Positions 22,743 through 35,633 are shown, counted from the stretch's first letter. The stretch is DNA of 64,000 nucleotides from Phaeotremella fagi (GCA_001599715.1 BCHU01000008.1:1240001-1304000); one strand, 5' to 3'. Notes: generated by a model from the sequence alone, not told the origin. Numbers and translations: made by a program.

Positions 22743-23414
22743 GTTAGGTGATCAAGTCAACAAAGTAGTCAGTAGTTACTTCTGGTTAATGTCTGATCTC
22801 TGTCTCATTGACGTCACCCACGGCAGCATTCGGCCGTACCGAGGATACACATGCTCTCATTTTAGCTCGAAAGGAGTGACAATCTTTAGTCATCATTGCC
22901 TCGGGGTTATCTATACTTTCGACTCGTATCATGAAGTGCACAGTCGCAAGAATACCTCTGCATAGCTATATCTTCTGAGCTGAAAAGTTCTCTCGAGTCA
23001 ATCTAGGATGAAAATGAATAATCAGAAGGTCGGGCGTATAAAAATAGTTTTTTTGCCGATCACTTGCCGAACCTTTTTTTTCTTAACTTACTTGTAACAG
23101 TAAAATTGGTGGCTTATGCAAAACGTTTGAGAGTCGTACATAAACATTAACTTGCTCTTTCAAATATAACCTATAGATCCACTCTTGACTCGTGCACTGA
23201 GTTAATTCCATTACACTTGGAGCTGCTTTCTAATCATTCCCTGACGTTTTTTGATTCCCATTCAATTATAATTTAGTCAATTACTTCGTGTGTACTCAAT
23301 CAATCATCTTTTTGATCCGTTTTCTTTGGTACACAGATATTCATCAGATCAGGGCGTCTTGCAAATCACTACAACTTGTTGATTCATTCAATTCTCTGAA
23401 AAACACATCATACG
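22743..23414. other. divergent intergenic region upstream of MFS exporter
   Basis: About 670 bases between the small helical gene and the MFS gene. A TATA-like string (GTATAAAAAT) lies near 23036, some 375 bases before the MFS start. No other feature is supported. Confidence 0.45.
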
Positions 23415-26059
23415 ATGTCAGGACATAACCCGCTACAACTTGGCAATCCATTAGGATCGACTGTTGATGTCAATACCACGAGTGGATCTACACACACTGA
23501 TCCAACTCATCCAACACCCCCCGATCTCCATCACACAAGAACCGCTCCAACCACTACAACCCTATCACACCCAAACAGAGAGTCAGATTCACCAAACGAA
23601 GAATCAGATCTCGAATCTTCAACAGCGACGTTGGCTAACGATCATCATGGTCAAATCTCTTTACTCGCCGGTGGGAATCATGGTGAACCCTTACCAAACT
23701 CCAAAGGTCATTTAGGCGGTGAAAAAGATTTTCAAGCTTCGACGACGGGCGGGAAATCTGGTCATGAGATTGCAGAGCTGGCAGCTGGTGATTTGGGTCT
23801 ACAAACTCATAAAGAAATCCACGATGACGAGGTTGTTAGTAAAAACATTCCGTTGTCGCAAGATACCGATCCGACTCATAAAATCGTTAGAACTCATTCG
23901 GGGACTGTGAACCATCGACAGATTTTGACTGGGAGTGGCGCTCAAACGGTCGATGCTTATGGTATGACACCTGTTTCGAGACAGATGAGTCAACCTCCTG
24001 CTGTTAGTCCTTGGGGTGGGGTTGCTCCTTCTGGACCGGATGCTGAAGCTGGTTTGAGAGCTGTTAGGAGTCATGAGGAAGAGGATGAGAGGGAGGCTGA
24101 AAGAGAGAAAGCTGGTCCTGATCCTTGGGCAGTTAAGTTTGAACCTGGAGAGAAGATCAATCCAAAGGTGGGTTACTTATATCGTTTTATCATCTGAGTC
24201 TGGCTGACTGGAATGAATTACATAGAACTGGTCAGAAGGTTATAGATGGTATCTAACTTCTTTATCTGGTTTATTGGTTCTCAATTCGACTTTCGCTTCT
24301 TCAGCTCCTTCAGGTATCGTTAGCAACATGATTGAATATTTCGAGATATCTCAAGAGGTCGCTATTTTGACTATATCATTGTTCGTCGCAGTGAGTTATT
24401 CCATCCAATCAAAAGTCTCTTCCAACATTCTCGAATTTTCCATTTCTTCATCTAACTCCCTCAACCAATTGAACGTCACTAATCAAAACGAACAGGGCTA
24501 CTGCGTTGGACCATTACTTTGGGGCCCATTGAGCGGTAAATCAGTCGCTCTATTGTCCATAATGACCTTTTACTAACCACCCAAAAGAATCCTACGGCCG
24601 TAGACCGATTTTCATCATCGCTTTTATCGTCTATATGGGAATGCAAGTCGGCTGTGCGCTCTCCAAAAACACTGCTTCCATCCTCATCTTCAGATTCTTG
24701 GGTGGTACATTCGCTTCTAGTCCTTTGACCAATTCCGGTGCTGTTTTGGCAGATATTTGGGACGGAGATCATCGAGGTCAAGCAATGTCTTTATTCGCAC
24801 TGGCGCCATTTGCTGGACCATCGATTGGACCTATTGTCGCTGGGTTCATTTCAGTTGCTGGTGTTGTGAGTTTTCCTCGTCATTGGATCGGCTGTGATCT
24901 TCACTGATTTAATTAGGACTGGCGATGGGTTTATTGGATTCTCACCATCTTCTCTGGTGTTTGTTTGGTTTTGATCTTCTTCACACTTCCTGAAACTTAT
25001 GCTCCCAAATTACTCGTAATCAAGGCTAAGAAACTTAGAAAGGAAACTGGTCAGCAGGAATGGTATGCACCGCGTAAGTCAAACACATTCAGTGATCTGT
25101 TACGATTTTCGATGTTAATCCACGTGATAGTTGAGAGAACGGATCATTCATTGAAAGCTAGAGTTTATGATGTCCTCGCTAAGCCTTTCGTTATCCTTGG
25201 TAAGTCTTAAGCTCAACTCGTGATCTCGTAGCTCACCAACGCTACAAAGCTCTCGAACCAATGTTAATGGCAGTAACCTTATACATGTCATTCGTCTATG
25301 GACTAGTCTACCTCCTCTTCGAAGCCTACCCATTCGTCTTCGTAGTCAACCACGGTTTCAACACAGGAGAAGAAGGACTAGCCTTCCTAGGATTCTTCAC
25401 AGGCGGTTTCATCTCAGTGATAGCGTTCTTAACCATCATCGAACCCCGTTATCAAAGATACGCGAAATCAGTCGCACCTGCCATGCCAGCCCCCGAGAAA
25501 CGTTTGGAACTGTGTATCATCAGTGGTTGGGCTCTTTGTATTGCCATGTTCTGGTTTGGATGGACTAGTTATTCGAGTATCCATTGGATTAGTCCTGTCA
25601 TGGCTGGTGGTTTGATTGGGGTTGGGGTTTTGGGAATGTTCGTTAGTTTGTAAGTGGTTCCAAGATTTTGTGGTTTTCAGTTTTGCTAACATGTAATAGA
25701 TTCAACTACGTTATTGACGTATACCTTTGGTCAGCAGCTTCGGCACTCGCCGCTACCAGTAAGTCTAACAGCTCATTTATCAAACGTCGATATTCCAATG
25801 CTAATCGAAAATTCAGCTGTCAGCCGTTCAATCTTCGGAGCTGTCTTGTAAGTATCACGACTTTCTTAACTTGATCTCGTTCTAACCTTCATTTACAGCC
25901 CCCTCTTCGCCGTCCAGATGTACGAAGCTTTGGGTACTCAATGGGCATCATCACTTCTCGGTTTCGTCGCTCTCATCATGGCCCCAATCCCAATGATCTT
26001 GACAAAATATGGTCCAGCTCTTCGAGCGAGATCACGTTTCGTCGCTAATAAAAGTTAGA
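23415..26059 (+). CDS. MFS exporter of the DHA1 (drug/polyamine:H+ antiporter) family
   Basis: Proton-coupled efflux pump, probably plasma membrane, related to polyamine/drug exporters such as Tpo1 and Flr1. The first exon encodes about 250 hydrophilic residues rich in His, Thr, Asp and Glu. The membrane domain starts at NWSEGYRWYLTSLSGLLVL and shows DHA1 marks: GYCVGPLLWGPLSESYGRRP (loop 2-3 motif), VLADIWDGDHRGQAMSLFAL (after TM4), and APFAGPSIGPIVAGFIS (motif C, antiporter signature). The second half has LEPMLMAVTLYMSF and ends with WASSLLGFVALIMAPIP and a basic tail. About ten exons; several boundaries are clear because they restore these motifs. Total about 720 residues. Substrate cannot be told from sequence. 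Confidence 0.82.
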
Positions 26060-26210
26060 CAACTTCATTCTTATCTTATATCTCTTGATCATTATCTTGA
26101 TTTTAATATATTTAGTCATTCGATATCTACTTATTTCCTTATTTTATACTCATTTATAATCATATATAAAACAGACATTGAGATGAACATACTGTATCTG
26201 TAATTCTAAA

Positions 26211-26240
26211 AATTTGCCACTGAAAATAAATTTTGCCACT
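26211..26240. promoter_or_regulatory. paired TTTGCCACT boxes upstream of the RING-like gene
   Basis: TTTGCCACT occurs at 26213-26221 and again at 26232-26240, ending about 85 bases before the ATG at 26327. The reverse complement, AGTGGCAAA, differs by one base from the proteasome-associated control element GGTGGCAAA bound by Rpn4 in ascomycete yeasts. Whether Tremellomycetes use such an element is not known to me. Confidence 0.35.
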
Positions 26241-26326
26241 TGCATGTCGTCGAGGTAATCCTTATTGTTGATTCAACCATCAAACTTCTCAATCTACATT
26301 ATTCATATCGTAAAGAATTCAACATC

Positions 26327-28093
26327 ATGCCTCGTCAATCAAGTATCGACGAAGACGACCTGGACGAACTGATCTCAGACGCAGATCCAGATTTTGTAAC
26401 ATCAGCATCACGCGCAGCAGCTTCCAACTCACTAGCCAGACCATCAGTATCCCGTTCACGCACGGATCAATCAACTTCAAATCCAACTCACCATCGTAAC
26501 CACTCACACCATCCACGTCCCACTTCAACAGCTACACCACCTTCTGGCTCTGTATCAGCTGGACTTGGAATATCAAGTCGAACAATGTCAAGGGACGAAC
26601 ATCAAGCTGTACTTGATCGACTCGCTCGTGAACCAGGAGTTTCGAGGGGTGAAATGAATAGAATGAGTGATAGACAACTCAGTGTTATCACTGCGAATTC
26701 AAGAAGTTTTTTTGAGCAACATACCGCTCCTGGTGATGCCGGAGGCTCAAGATCAGTTGATGGTTACCGTAACAATCCTGTTCACGACGAGAGTGATGAC
26801 GATGATGATTTTTCAATTTTATCTCAGAATATCAGACGAAGGGTTAGTCCTGTTAGAAGAGTTGGACCTGGTGGTGCTAGGGTTATTCGTGATAACAATG
26901 AGTTCCAAGCTGAACTCGAAGGTATGTTATGGATACTTTTGACGCTCGATCAAAACTGACGGTTCCTTCCTTCCAAAGGGCTAGATCAAAGATTAGCTAG
27001 AACGAGAGAATTCCTTCGTTCAAATCGACGTCAACGTACTCCCGGACCAGCGACTGTACCAGCACCAACGCCAACCACAGAGAACGTAGACGCACCAGAA
27101 AGAGAAAGGATTGGACTAGGTGGTGCAGTTTATCAAAGAGGTTTAAGACGAATCAATTTCGCACCAGATCGTAACGCTACCGCCGGTCTTGTTCATCGTA
27201 CATTCGAAATACCTGAACCTACTGCACTCAATGATCGTCGACGATTCCACCCGTTCAGACCCGCTTACAACGATGACGAGGATTCTGACGACGGTGGTGA
27301 ATTCTTACCTGAGCATGGTGCTTTTATACAACAAATCATGGGTAGACTTGGACGAAGAGCAAGAAACAGAGCTGAATTGATGTTACCTCAGATTTATCCT
27401 GCACACTTGATGGGTGTACCTGTACCAGTTGGTGGTTTTGCTGGCCTTGGCGGGTTTGGTTTACCAGGTCATGCAGGTGGTACGAGAGCCAATATACCTG
27501 ATATACTATCAAAAGTCGAAATTCCAATTTATCAAAATTCGAATCCAACCAATAACGATTCGATGAATTTCACGCATGATTTCGATATGGAATCGGTTCT
27601 GAATAAACGATTGATTCAAGAACCGATAGTCGTAGATGATGATGGTACGGTGATCAAGAAACGAAAACGTCAATCGAAAGGGAAAGAGAATATGAACTCG
27701 AAACAGAATCTACCGTACATGGTTTGCTGTATTTGTTCGAATCCATTACTCATCTCCTCGGCTTATCGATCTTCAGAAGATAGAGTCTGGTCATTGAGAT
27801 GTGGTCATCTGATCGATCAAAAATGTTTGCAAAAGCTATCAACACCCACCGAAACTCAACTCCAGTTATTAGATTTAGAAGTCTTGGACGATACAACATC
27901 GAGTTTATCTAGATCGAAACTGAAATCGAAAACTAGAGGTAGGAAAACTAGACAGCAACCACCTAAACCTGTTGAATTCGAATATTGTTGTTCAGTGGTT
28001 GGTTGTGGATTGAAACATTTTAGTGTTAGGGATGAGGACAATGATGAATGGATTCAGAAAGATGGTCAAGGAGCTTTAGCTGTTTACGCTTAG
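26327..28093 (+). CDS. protein with C-terminal RING-like zinc domain, possible E3 ubiquitin ligase
   Basis: Two exons (26327-26931 and 26979-28093) give about 570 residues. The first 350 are mostly disordered, with acidic patches (DESDDDDDFSIL) and Arg-rich segments (NIRRRVSPVRR). A Gly-rich hydrophobic stretch (VPVPVGGFAGLGGFGLPG) is followed by a likely nuclear signal, IKKRKRQSKGKE. The C-terminus contains CCICSNPLL, an 18-residue loop, LRCGHLIDQKCLQKL, a 45-residue spacer and YCCSVVGCG. The spacing (C-x2-C ... C-x-H ... C ... C-x-n-C) fits a modified RING finger, with an insertion before the last Cys pair. Ubiquitin-ligase activity is inference. The start ATG follows 85 bases after two TTTGCCACT boxes. 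Confidence 0.68.
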
Positions 28094-28493
28094 ATTCAAT
28101 GTGAACTCTGTTTTAGTATGGTTGTTTTATTTCCTACCCCCTTTCAAATGACATTGTTCATTTTTCCTGTTTGTAGATGTGGATTTGTTTTATTGATCAG
28201 TTGGGGTTTGTGACATTTCAACTCTTCCACTTTCACTTTCATTCTGTACATTACGATTTAATGAGATATGTTAATGAAATTCTTCGTTTGGCTGAACTGA
28301 ACAATTGCGTAGTAATTTACAATCTGGTGAAAAGTGAACGAGAGAAAAGATTGCATCTAAACTATGAACAAGATAATCTAATTTGATACATTATAAAAAT
28401 AAAGCTTTTGTTTTTGGGCGTGAAATGTCCGAATCAATCGTGTCTATATTCATTCCGTTTCTGACTTCTGACTTCAAACTTTGACTTGAAACT
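28094..28493. other. convergent 3' intergenic region
   Basis: About 400 AT-rich bases between two converging genes; it should hold both 3' UTRs. An open stretch on the plus strand (28177-28386) has no protein character. Confidence 0.5.
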
Positions 28494-29571
28494 TTAGTAG
28501 TTGCCGAACCATCTCTTTTTGATGGCTGGTTCACCACGAGTTACTTTTGGTGAGTAGGTGGTTCCGTTGACTGTGATGTTGAAACCAAATGTTGAGTTTA
28601 CGGCTGATTCGTAGATGGTGGATGGTAATGTACCGTCTAGGAGTATGTCAATTACAGTTCGTAAAGAGGAAAGTAGGTTTTAACTTACTGGTTGAAACAG
28701 TCAACTTGGTGTTGTTACATGTACCACCAATGAATTTGTTAACGGTTGTAGTGTTTGAGATTGAGATGTTTCCGACACCAGGGTATTGCTCGGCGATGAG
28801 ATCGAAAGCGGCGAAGATACAATCGTTACAGATAGCTGTTGGAGGGATAGCTTCAAGTTTCTTGAGTACAGTTGAGTTACCACCGATACTACTCAAGATG
28901 GTGTTCTCGAGATATGGAACGGTAAGGTTAGCACCGAGATAAGTTGATAACTCCGTTAACAAAGATGTAGCACAGAAAGTACCGTTGGTTTGGTTGTAGG
29001 ATGTACTGTTTGATGGTGTGATGGTTACGTTGGTTGAATTACTGACGAATGGTTGACTGGTTTTCAAACACATTACTTCTCTGGCTAAGGGGTAACCGTT
29101 GACGATGGTTGTTACTGTTTTATTTGAAACGCCGAAGGAAGTGAGATCGGTTGCACAACCTGTTAAGATTTGTTGGGTTGCGTTGGTGAGGGTTGCGTTT
29201 GAACATGGAGCGCTGGAACAGATTGTTGTGAGATATGAATCGATGGGGGTGATTAATGATCCGTTAGTTAGGAATGCTAGATTACGTCAGTTACTTATAA
29301 TTTGAACAGTGTATTGATCTAAACTTACCGGATACCAGGGATGGGACATGAAGACATGATCCAACTGCTGATGTATTCGATGCAAGTGAAACAACGACAT
29401 TTTGACAACTTGGGGTAAGACTGTATAAATCGTTAACATCTGATCTAGAATGCATTAAACTCTCACTCACTATCCAAGTAATGAAGTTGCAACTGCAGCA
29501 GGTGAGATTTGTGCAACTGACGAAGAAGCAGCTAAAGCAGTGACGATGATTGATTTAGTTGAGAAACGCAT
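28494..29571 (-). CDS. secreted Asn/Ser/Thr-rich protein with paired cysteines, function unknown
   Basis: Four exons beginning at ATG 29571 encode about 300 residues. The first 20 (MRFSTKSIIVTALAASSSVA) form a classical signal peptide with a likely cleavage after SVA. The mature part starts LTPSCQNVVVSLAS and carries about ten cysteines in regular spacing (SSAPCSN, LTGCATD, REVMCLK, TFCATS, AICNDCIF). N-glycosylation sequons are numerous (for example NATLTNATQ, SNSTNVTITPSNST, GNISISNTT). This is the layout of a fungal cell-wall or extracellular protein family with a repeated 'SC..A...ou' module (Tremella-like secreted proteins of unknown function). The C-terminus is KKRWFGNY, with no GPI-type hydrophobic tail. 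Exon joins at the Ser-Ala (29281-29331) and Thr-Asn borders keep the frame. Confidence 0.7.
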
Positions 29572-30181
29572 ATTTGGATAATGATAAAGTGGATTTCGAT
29601 GATATTATTTAAAAGTGAAGAATATGAAAGGAATGAAAGCGGCGAACAAAGAAATTTCTTATATACTTGTACGTTTACTTGGAGAATTTTCTTCGGTAGA
29701 GACTAGACACTAGATACTCTTACTCGATTACGTATTCGAGTTTACTACGCAGCTCCCCCTCCCCCTCCCTCCCCGTTCTTGAAAATAACCTTGGCTCCCT
29801 AAGTCGGGCAGGGAAGCGAGAACCAAGTAAGGTCTACTTAACGTTCATCTCGACGTCACGAATGCTGTCTGGTTACCCTTTCTCTGGATCTTGAGTCCTG
29901 CTTCTCAGGTCTCGCTCCACCATCTCTCGCACAGCTTAATGATTCGACGATCTTCGAGGCACCAATGACCTCAATACAAGGAATGACGACGATGCCACAT
30001 TTTTGCCACTTTAAATAATGTAATGCCGCAATTCTCCGTGTGATTTTTCCGAAAGGTATGGCAAGGTCACAAAGACAGTGGCAAATGTGTGGTGCCCCAT
30101 ACAGTGAATATCACTTGACTTGGTTCTGAGAGAGTTGTACTGGTTCATAATTACAATCACAACCACAACCACAACTAGACA
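29572..30181. other. divergent intergenic region upstream of aminopeptidase P
   Basis: About 610 bases. It contains a C-rich pyrimidine tract (29753-29777), two boxes matching TTTTGCCACT / AGTGGCAAA (30001-30010 and 30076-30084), and the CGG-N7-CGG motif at 30026. A CA-rich stretch precedes the ATG. No gene is supported. Confidence 0.55.
30026..30038. promoter_or_regulatory. CGG-N7-CGG motif, copy 2
   Basis: Second identical copy of the 13-mer (read on the minus strand as CGGAGAATTGCGG). It is followed by GTGTGATT, which the copy at 50401 shares. It lies about 145 bases before the aminopeptidase P start, between two GTGGCAAA-type boxes. Confidence 0.5.
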
Positions 30182-32828
30182 ATGTTTTGCTTACCCTCCT
30201 CAAGAGAAGGAAAGGGGATATCCTTACCAAACACAGATGATGAAGTTGCTCAAGATGTCAACTGGGAGAAGATCTCCTTTGATTCAACGACCACAACTCT
30301 ACCCATTCCAGAGGAAGAGATGCAGAACAGGTTACGTGATTTGAGAAACGAGATTCAAGATGCTAAAGTCGATTGGTAGTAGGTCACGTCACCTGTCTCA
30401 TCGTAGACCCAATACTAATATCTTATCCCACTAGCGTCGTCCCCAGTGAAGACGAACATCAATCAGAGGAAGTTGGTAATTCCGAAAAACGACGAGAATG
30501 GATATCTGGGTAAGCCGTGTTATCAGCTTGTTCGACCAGGTTTAACCTCCCATAGATTCACAGGTTCAGCAGGTACTGCGCTGATACCCGCTTCATCCGA
30601 TATCAAAGCCCTCTTATTCGTCGATTCAAGATATTACATTCAGGCAGATCGTCAAATCCCAAAGGAAGGTTGGGAGGTTCGTCGAATCGGTAGTTCAGGC
30701 GGAGGAGGTGGAAGTGATGTTATACAGGGTTGGGTCGATTGGGTAGTCTCTGGTCTCCAAGAAGGGGCGAGGGTCGGCATTGATCCCCGATTACTTTCTT
30801 TGCGTTAGTTGTTTAAATACTTCAGTTCTGTTTTGCTGACGTTGAATCAGGTCTCGCCTCTTCCATCCAATCTCGTCTTTCTACATCCGACTCATCAACC
30901 AAACTCATCCCATTAACCTCAAATCTAGTCGATAAAATCCATGAAACCCAACCCCGATCTCTCGGTCCAATCTTTCCCCATCCAATTCAATTTTGCGGCG
31001 AAGAATCTTCTTCCAAAATATCAAGAATCAGGACTCTCCTTTCGAATCGATTATCCTCGACGGCGTTTTCGACCAAAACAGAATCAAACAATTGGGTATA
31101 CGTTTTACCTACTTTACCCTCCATCGCTTGGTTACTCAACATCAGATGTCCTAGTGATGTACCATTCTGTCCTGTGGCTTATGCTTATCTAGTACTCACC
31201 TCCACGAGATGTGTTGTTTTTGTTGACAAAAGGAAATTGACCGATGAAAATCTGTTGAAGAATTGGGAAAAGGATGGTGTCGAAGTTAGGGATTATGGCG
31301 TCGATAAAGTTGGTGAATTCGTGAAAGAAATCATTGATGGTTCGGAGTCCGAAGGCAAGAAGAAAATTAGACTTTGTGGTCCGAGGGAGTGTAGTTGGGC
31401 AATGGGAGAGGCGTGTCTTCCTGTAAGTCATCCTCAAATATCAAATACAATACACCTAAACCTTCTACAGACGAAATTGGAGATCATCCCTTGTCCAGTG
31501 GATATAACGAAGGCAGTCAAAAATCCAGTCGAGCAGCAAGGTTTCAGAAACGCCTATCTGAGGGATGGAAGAGCAATGGTGAGCTCACAATTCACTGCTC
31601 CAGAGATATGAGCTCACGATGTAATACCACAGGTGAGATGGATGTACTGGCTTGAGCAAAAAATCTTGAAAGAAGAAAGAAGAGTTGGGGAATGGGCTGC
31701 AGCTCAAGGTTTGACTGGGTTCAGGAAACGAGAGGAGTACTTTGCGTGAGTCTTATGAAGTGACAAATTAGCTGATGATTTTAGCGGACTTGCCTATGAC
31801 GATATATCAGCTTCTGGACCTAATGCAGCTTTACCGCATTATATACCTGCTCGAGGAGCGGAAGCTTTGATAGATATCGACGCACCGTATGTGATGTAAG
31901 TTTTGAGTCGATCATTTTTCTTGACCGAAGGCTTACGTTCTGATGACAGCGATTCCGGTGCACAATTTCAAGGTAATCTTTACGTCCATTAGCTAGACTG
32001 ATCGTTGACTGTTTGATCAGATGCTACAATCGATACCACCAGGACACTCTATCTCGGGAAATCACCTTCTCCAGAGATCAAACGAGCCTATACAAGAGTC
32101 TTACAAGGCCACATGGCCGTTTCAACCAGTATCTTCCCTCGGGGGATTCCATCGGATCATCTGATCATGTTAGCTAAAGATCCGTTATACAGGTGAGCTT
32201 GATATCACCTTTTCATATGTCGTAAAAGCTGACTGAACGTTTTAGGGACGGATTAGATTTCGGACATGGAATCGGTCACGGAATTGGATCATATCTAGCA
32301 GTTCATGAATGTAGGTAAACTTTTTTTTCGGTGCTTTATTCCCGATTGACGAAAACAGACCCATCACCGTTCCCACATGACGCCTCGTTCGAACCTGGAC
32401 ATATCACTTCGATTGAACCTGGGTTCTATAAAGAAGGTGAATTCGGAATAAGAATCGAAAGTGTAATTTTATGTAAGAAAGTTGAGGTGAGTTGAGTACG
32501 GGTTTACAGGTAAAGAAGATGTCAGTTGACGAATGTTTTAGACGGAGAATGAATTCGGTGGACATAGATGGCTAGGTTGGGAACGTATTACTCAAGTAAG
32601 TCATATTATGATATCCCATATAGTGATTTAACTTCGGCATAGGTCCCAATCCAAACCTCTCTGGTTGATTATTCGTTATTATCCAAACCAGAAATCAAAT
32701 GGTTGAATGATCATAACACCTCAGTTCAGGATAATCTGTTACCTCTCCTTGAAGATGAGAGTGATGTCGAAGTCGTCAAATGGTTGAAGAATTATTGTAA
32801 ACCTCATAGGATTTGGCCATGGAGTTGA
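30182..32828 (+). CDS. Xaa-Pro aminopeptidase (aminopeptidase P, M24B), cytosolic
   Basis: Dinuclear-metal peptidase that removes an N-terminal residue preceding proline. The two creatinase-like N-terminal domains are present (VVPSEDEH, then REWISGFTGSAGTALI after the intron, and FVDSRYYIQADRQ), which distinguishes APP from methionine aminopeptidase. The M24 catalytic domain has ligands DSGAQFQDATIDTTRT (two Asp), FGHGIGHGIG (His), SIEPGFYKEGEFG (Glu) and RIESV (Glu). The first motif reads 'QDAT' where most relatives have 'DGT'. The C-terminus, VKWLKNYCKPHRIWPW, matches the usual APP end. About twelve exons; total near 640 residues. No targeting signal at the chosen start (ATG 30182). Confidence 0.87.
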
Positions 32829-33181
32829 GTTGTGACTGGTTGAAGATGATTTCCATAGGACGCGATAAGAAAAGACCTATTTGTGTATTATGTTTATCGT
32901 TCATGTGATGCAACGATGTCTCATGTTAGGTGTCAGGCTTTAGAGTCGAATTGCATTTCAAGTTTTACATCGATCTATCAATTACCCTAATGGCAAAAAC
33001 TATAGAAAATAAGCAAAAAAGAGATCATCTACTGTAAGAGTAAAAGAATCAAACTAATAAAACCCCCGATTAAAAAAAGAACAGGATAACAAAGAATTAG
33101 GGATAGGAGAGAATCTACAACAAAGAATTAACATGAACAAAGGAATAATCCAAAAATTGATCACCAACACCCAACTATCCA
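32829..33181. other. convergent 3' intergenic region
   Basis: About 350 A-rich bases (33000-33180) between converging genes, holding two 3' UTRs. Nothing else is visible. Confidence 0.5.
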
Positions 33182-35633
33182 CTAATCATCACTTCTAGAT
33201 CTTTTCGATCTTTGTCTGTCCTCATCGTCACCCATCAATAATCCACCGTTAGCAGCGGCAGCAGCAGCCTTTGCTGCATCCTCTTCACGACGTCTTTTAG
33301 ATTGACTTCCAGAAGGAGCAACTCCCGTTAACAATTTCTCAGCGTCCTGAGAAGTGAAATTGATAAACGTCGTTTCACCCCATGAGAAACCACCACCGCC
33401 TGCGTTTTTAGGTTGTCTCTTCGAAGATGGTGAGCGGTTTTTGGTTGGGGTGACTTTTGGTGTGGAAGTTGATGGACCGACGTTTGATTGGACTCTTCTC
33501 ATCCCACCTTTGGGGGAGGGTAGATTCGCTATCGGTCTTTGTTGGTAGCCAATTGATTGGTAAGATGGACCTGGGACTGGTACCATTATTGTCTGTGGAT
33601 GAGGTGGTGGATGAACTCTGTGAATTATATGGGGTGTGTTATTCGTTGGATGATAGTATTGAGGTGGTGGATGAACTGTGACCAATGGCGTCGAAGTCAA
33701 GATTGGCATTGAACCAGTTTGTGAAGAAGGTCCTTCCCAGCCCATAATAGTTTGTTGCGGTTGTCGGACTTGTTGAACAGCGACGTTATTGTTCTTCATA
33801 GTATGATTGGGTTGCATAACTGAAGCCTCTGCCATTCCAACACGACATTGAGCTGCTTGACGACGTAACTCCTGTCTTTCAGCTTCATCACGAGCTTCTT
33901 CCATTTGAACAACTGCTTGAGCTCTTGCTAAATGGGCTGGTAGATTCGACGAATTTGGCAAAGAAGATGGATTGATCGTGGCGGATTTCCTACGGTTCTG
34001 CGAAATAGGTTGCGTACCAGTTCGAGTCATTGGTAAAGGTTGTGTTCCAGCTCTACCCATTGGAATCGGTTGACTTGTCATTACCCCTAAACCAAAATTC
34101 GTTTGATGGGAAGGATAAGTGGCAGATTGAGGTGTCAATGGTAGATTACTTGGAGGAACGTAGGTGTTGTATCCAACTGGAGGATTTATTTGAATTGTTA
34201 ACTGTTGTTGAGATCCTCGATTGGTTGACGAAGGGGTCAAAGGCATCGCACGGGGGTAGTGAGATGGTCCCATCGAGTAAGCAGGGGCGGGTTGAGATGT
34301 ATACAAAGGTTGAGGAGCTGGTGGTCCGACTGGGACAGCTTGGGGCGTATAGGCAAAGAGATCACGGGGTTGAACTGGAGCGTTAACGTTAACGTTACGT
34401 GGATGGTTGATGCCATCGGAGGAAACACTCCTACATCATTGTCAGTGATATTTGATTAAAGAAAACACCTAAAACTTACCTTCGAGACATGACACCACCC
34501 ATTGGAACGCTCAACATTTGTCCGGATCCTTCGCTCCCATTCAGACCAGGAGCTGATAAAGGTCTTTGTTCATCATCAACAGTGTTGTTACCCATGACTG
34601 CCATAGGATCGATAGTGAAGATGGCTGAGGAAGCAGCAACGTCGAAATCGAAATTATTCGATACGTTAACGTCCTGCGTTAATGACGTTTCGGGCAGCCA
34701 AGAATAAGTTGAAGTTTGTGGAACATCTGTCGGTAAAGTTATGTCGATGGCGGGCATTGTTTGCCAATCAGATGATCCCACTGTTGTGTTCAGGGTGACA
34801 TCAAGCGGTGCGACATCTGTGTTGTCGTTTTCGAAAGCGGAAAAGATCGTTGTATCAGATGGGATATCGCCCAAACCACGATCTCCAAAAACCCAATCCA
34901 AGTCATCAGCAAGTGTGTCTGCTGATAGATCATAGATTTGTTGTTGAAGAACATCGGCTGCAGTTTCAGTACCATCAAACCATTGATTTGGTGTTATAAC
35001 ACTTTCCTCCTCTTTGAGAGCTGGCATCGATGCTCTAGCAAGGACAGCTTTTGGGTGTCTAGCAGATACTAAAGTTGGATTCGATGAGACTCTATGAGGA
35101 GTGGGTGTAGGTGGTGTGAAAGATGAAGAGCCGAGAGTCGTTGAAGCAGCGTCGTCCCAGGAGAAACCGACTGACTGGGATGAAGATGGGAGATAGAATT
35201 CACTTCCAGTAGCGAAGGAGGAGAATGAGTCGCAAGATGATTTGGTTGTTAGAGATGGAGTCGTAGGTGATTCCCACTCTGATGAAGTCGAACCTCTTAA
35301 AGCAAACGTAGTTTGACTGTCACTACATCCAAGAATCTTGGTCGATGGTGTATGAAAAATTCCAATCTCAGCTGGTGTTGTTGGTTCAAAGGCTGAATTC
35401 ACGATTTGGAAAGGGTCAGAAGGTGAGGGTGAAGAAGTGTAATCTGACGAAGGATTCGAATGCAATTTCTTGTTATCCTTCAAATCGAAAGCGTCCCAAA
35501 CTGGTGACAGAGTATCTAGCGAATCGAAAGGTGAACTTGATAAACCAGCTAACGAAGAGAAAGAAAGGAAAGATGAAGGTTCGTCAATCTGACTTGGATC
35601 GAATAGGTAGGATGATTCAAATATCGATTCCAT
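33182..35633 (-). CDS. wetA: WetA/ESC1-related (EWR) developmental regulator
   Basis: Two exons joined by a 46-nt intron (about 34434-34479, inside 'MSRR') give about 800 residues. Most is low complexity: Ser/Thr/Pro/Asp-rich in exon 1, and Gln/Pro-rich in exon 2, with three tandem 'P(M)xRxGTQP' repeats (GRAGTQPLPMTRTGTQP). The diagnostic part is near the C-terminus, FINFTSQDAEKLLTGVAPSG, followed by a basic KRRREED helix. I know this 'VNFTP.DA.KLLTGVAPSGSSKTK.RRE' block from WetA, which controls spore maturation and cell-wall genes in Aspergillus, and from related fungal regulators. The end is Lys/Arg-rich (RQRSKRSRSDD), probably a nuclear signal. DNA binding and targets here are inferred. 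The gene is preceded by an exceptionally long non-coding region. Confidence 0.75.
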
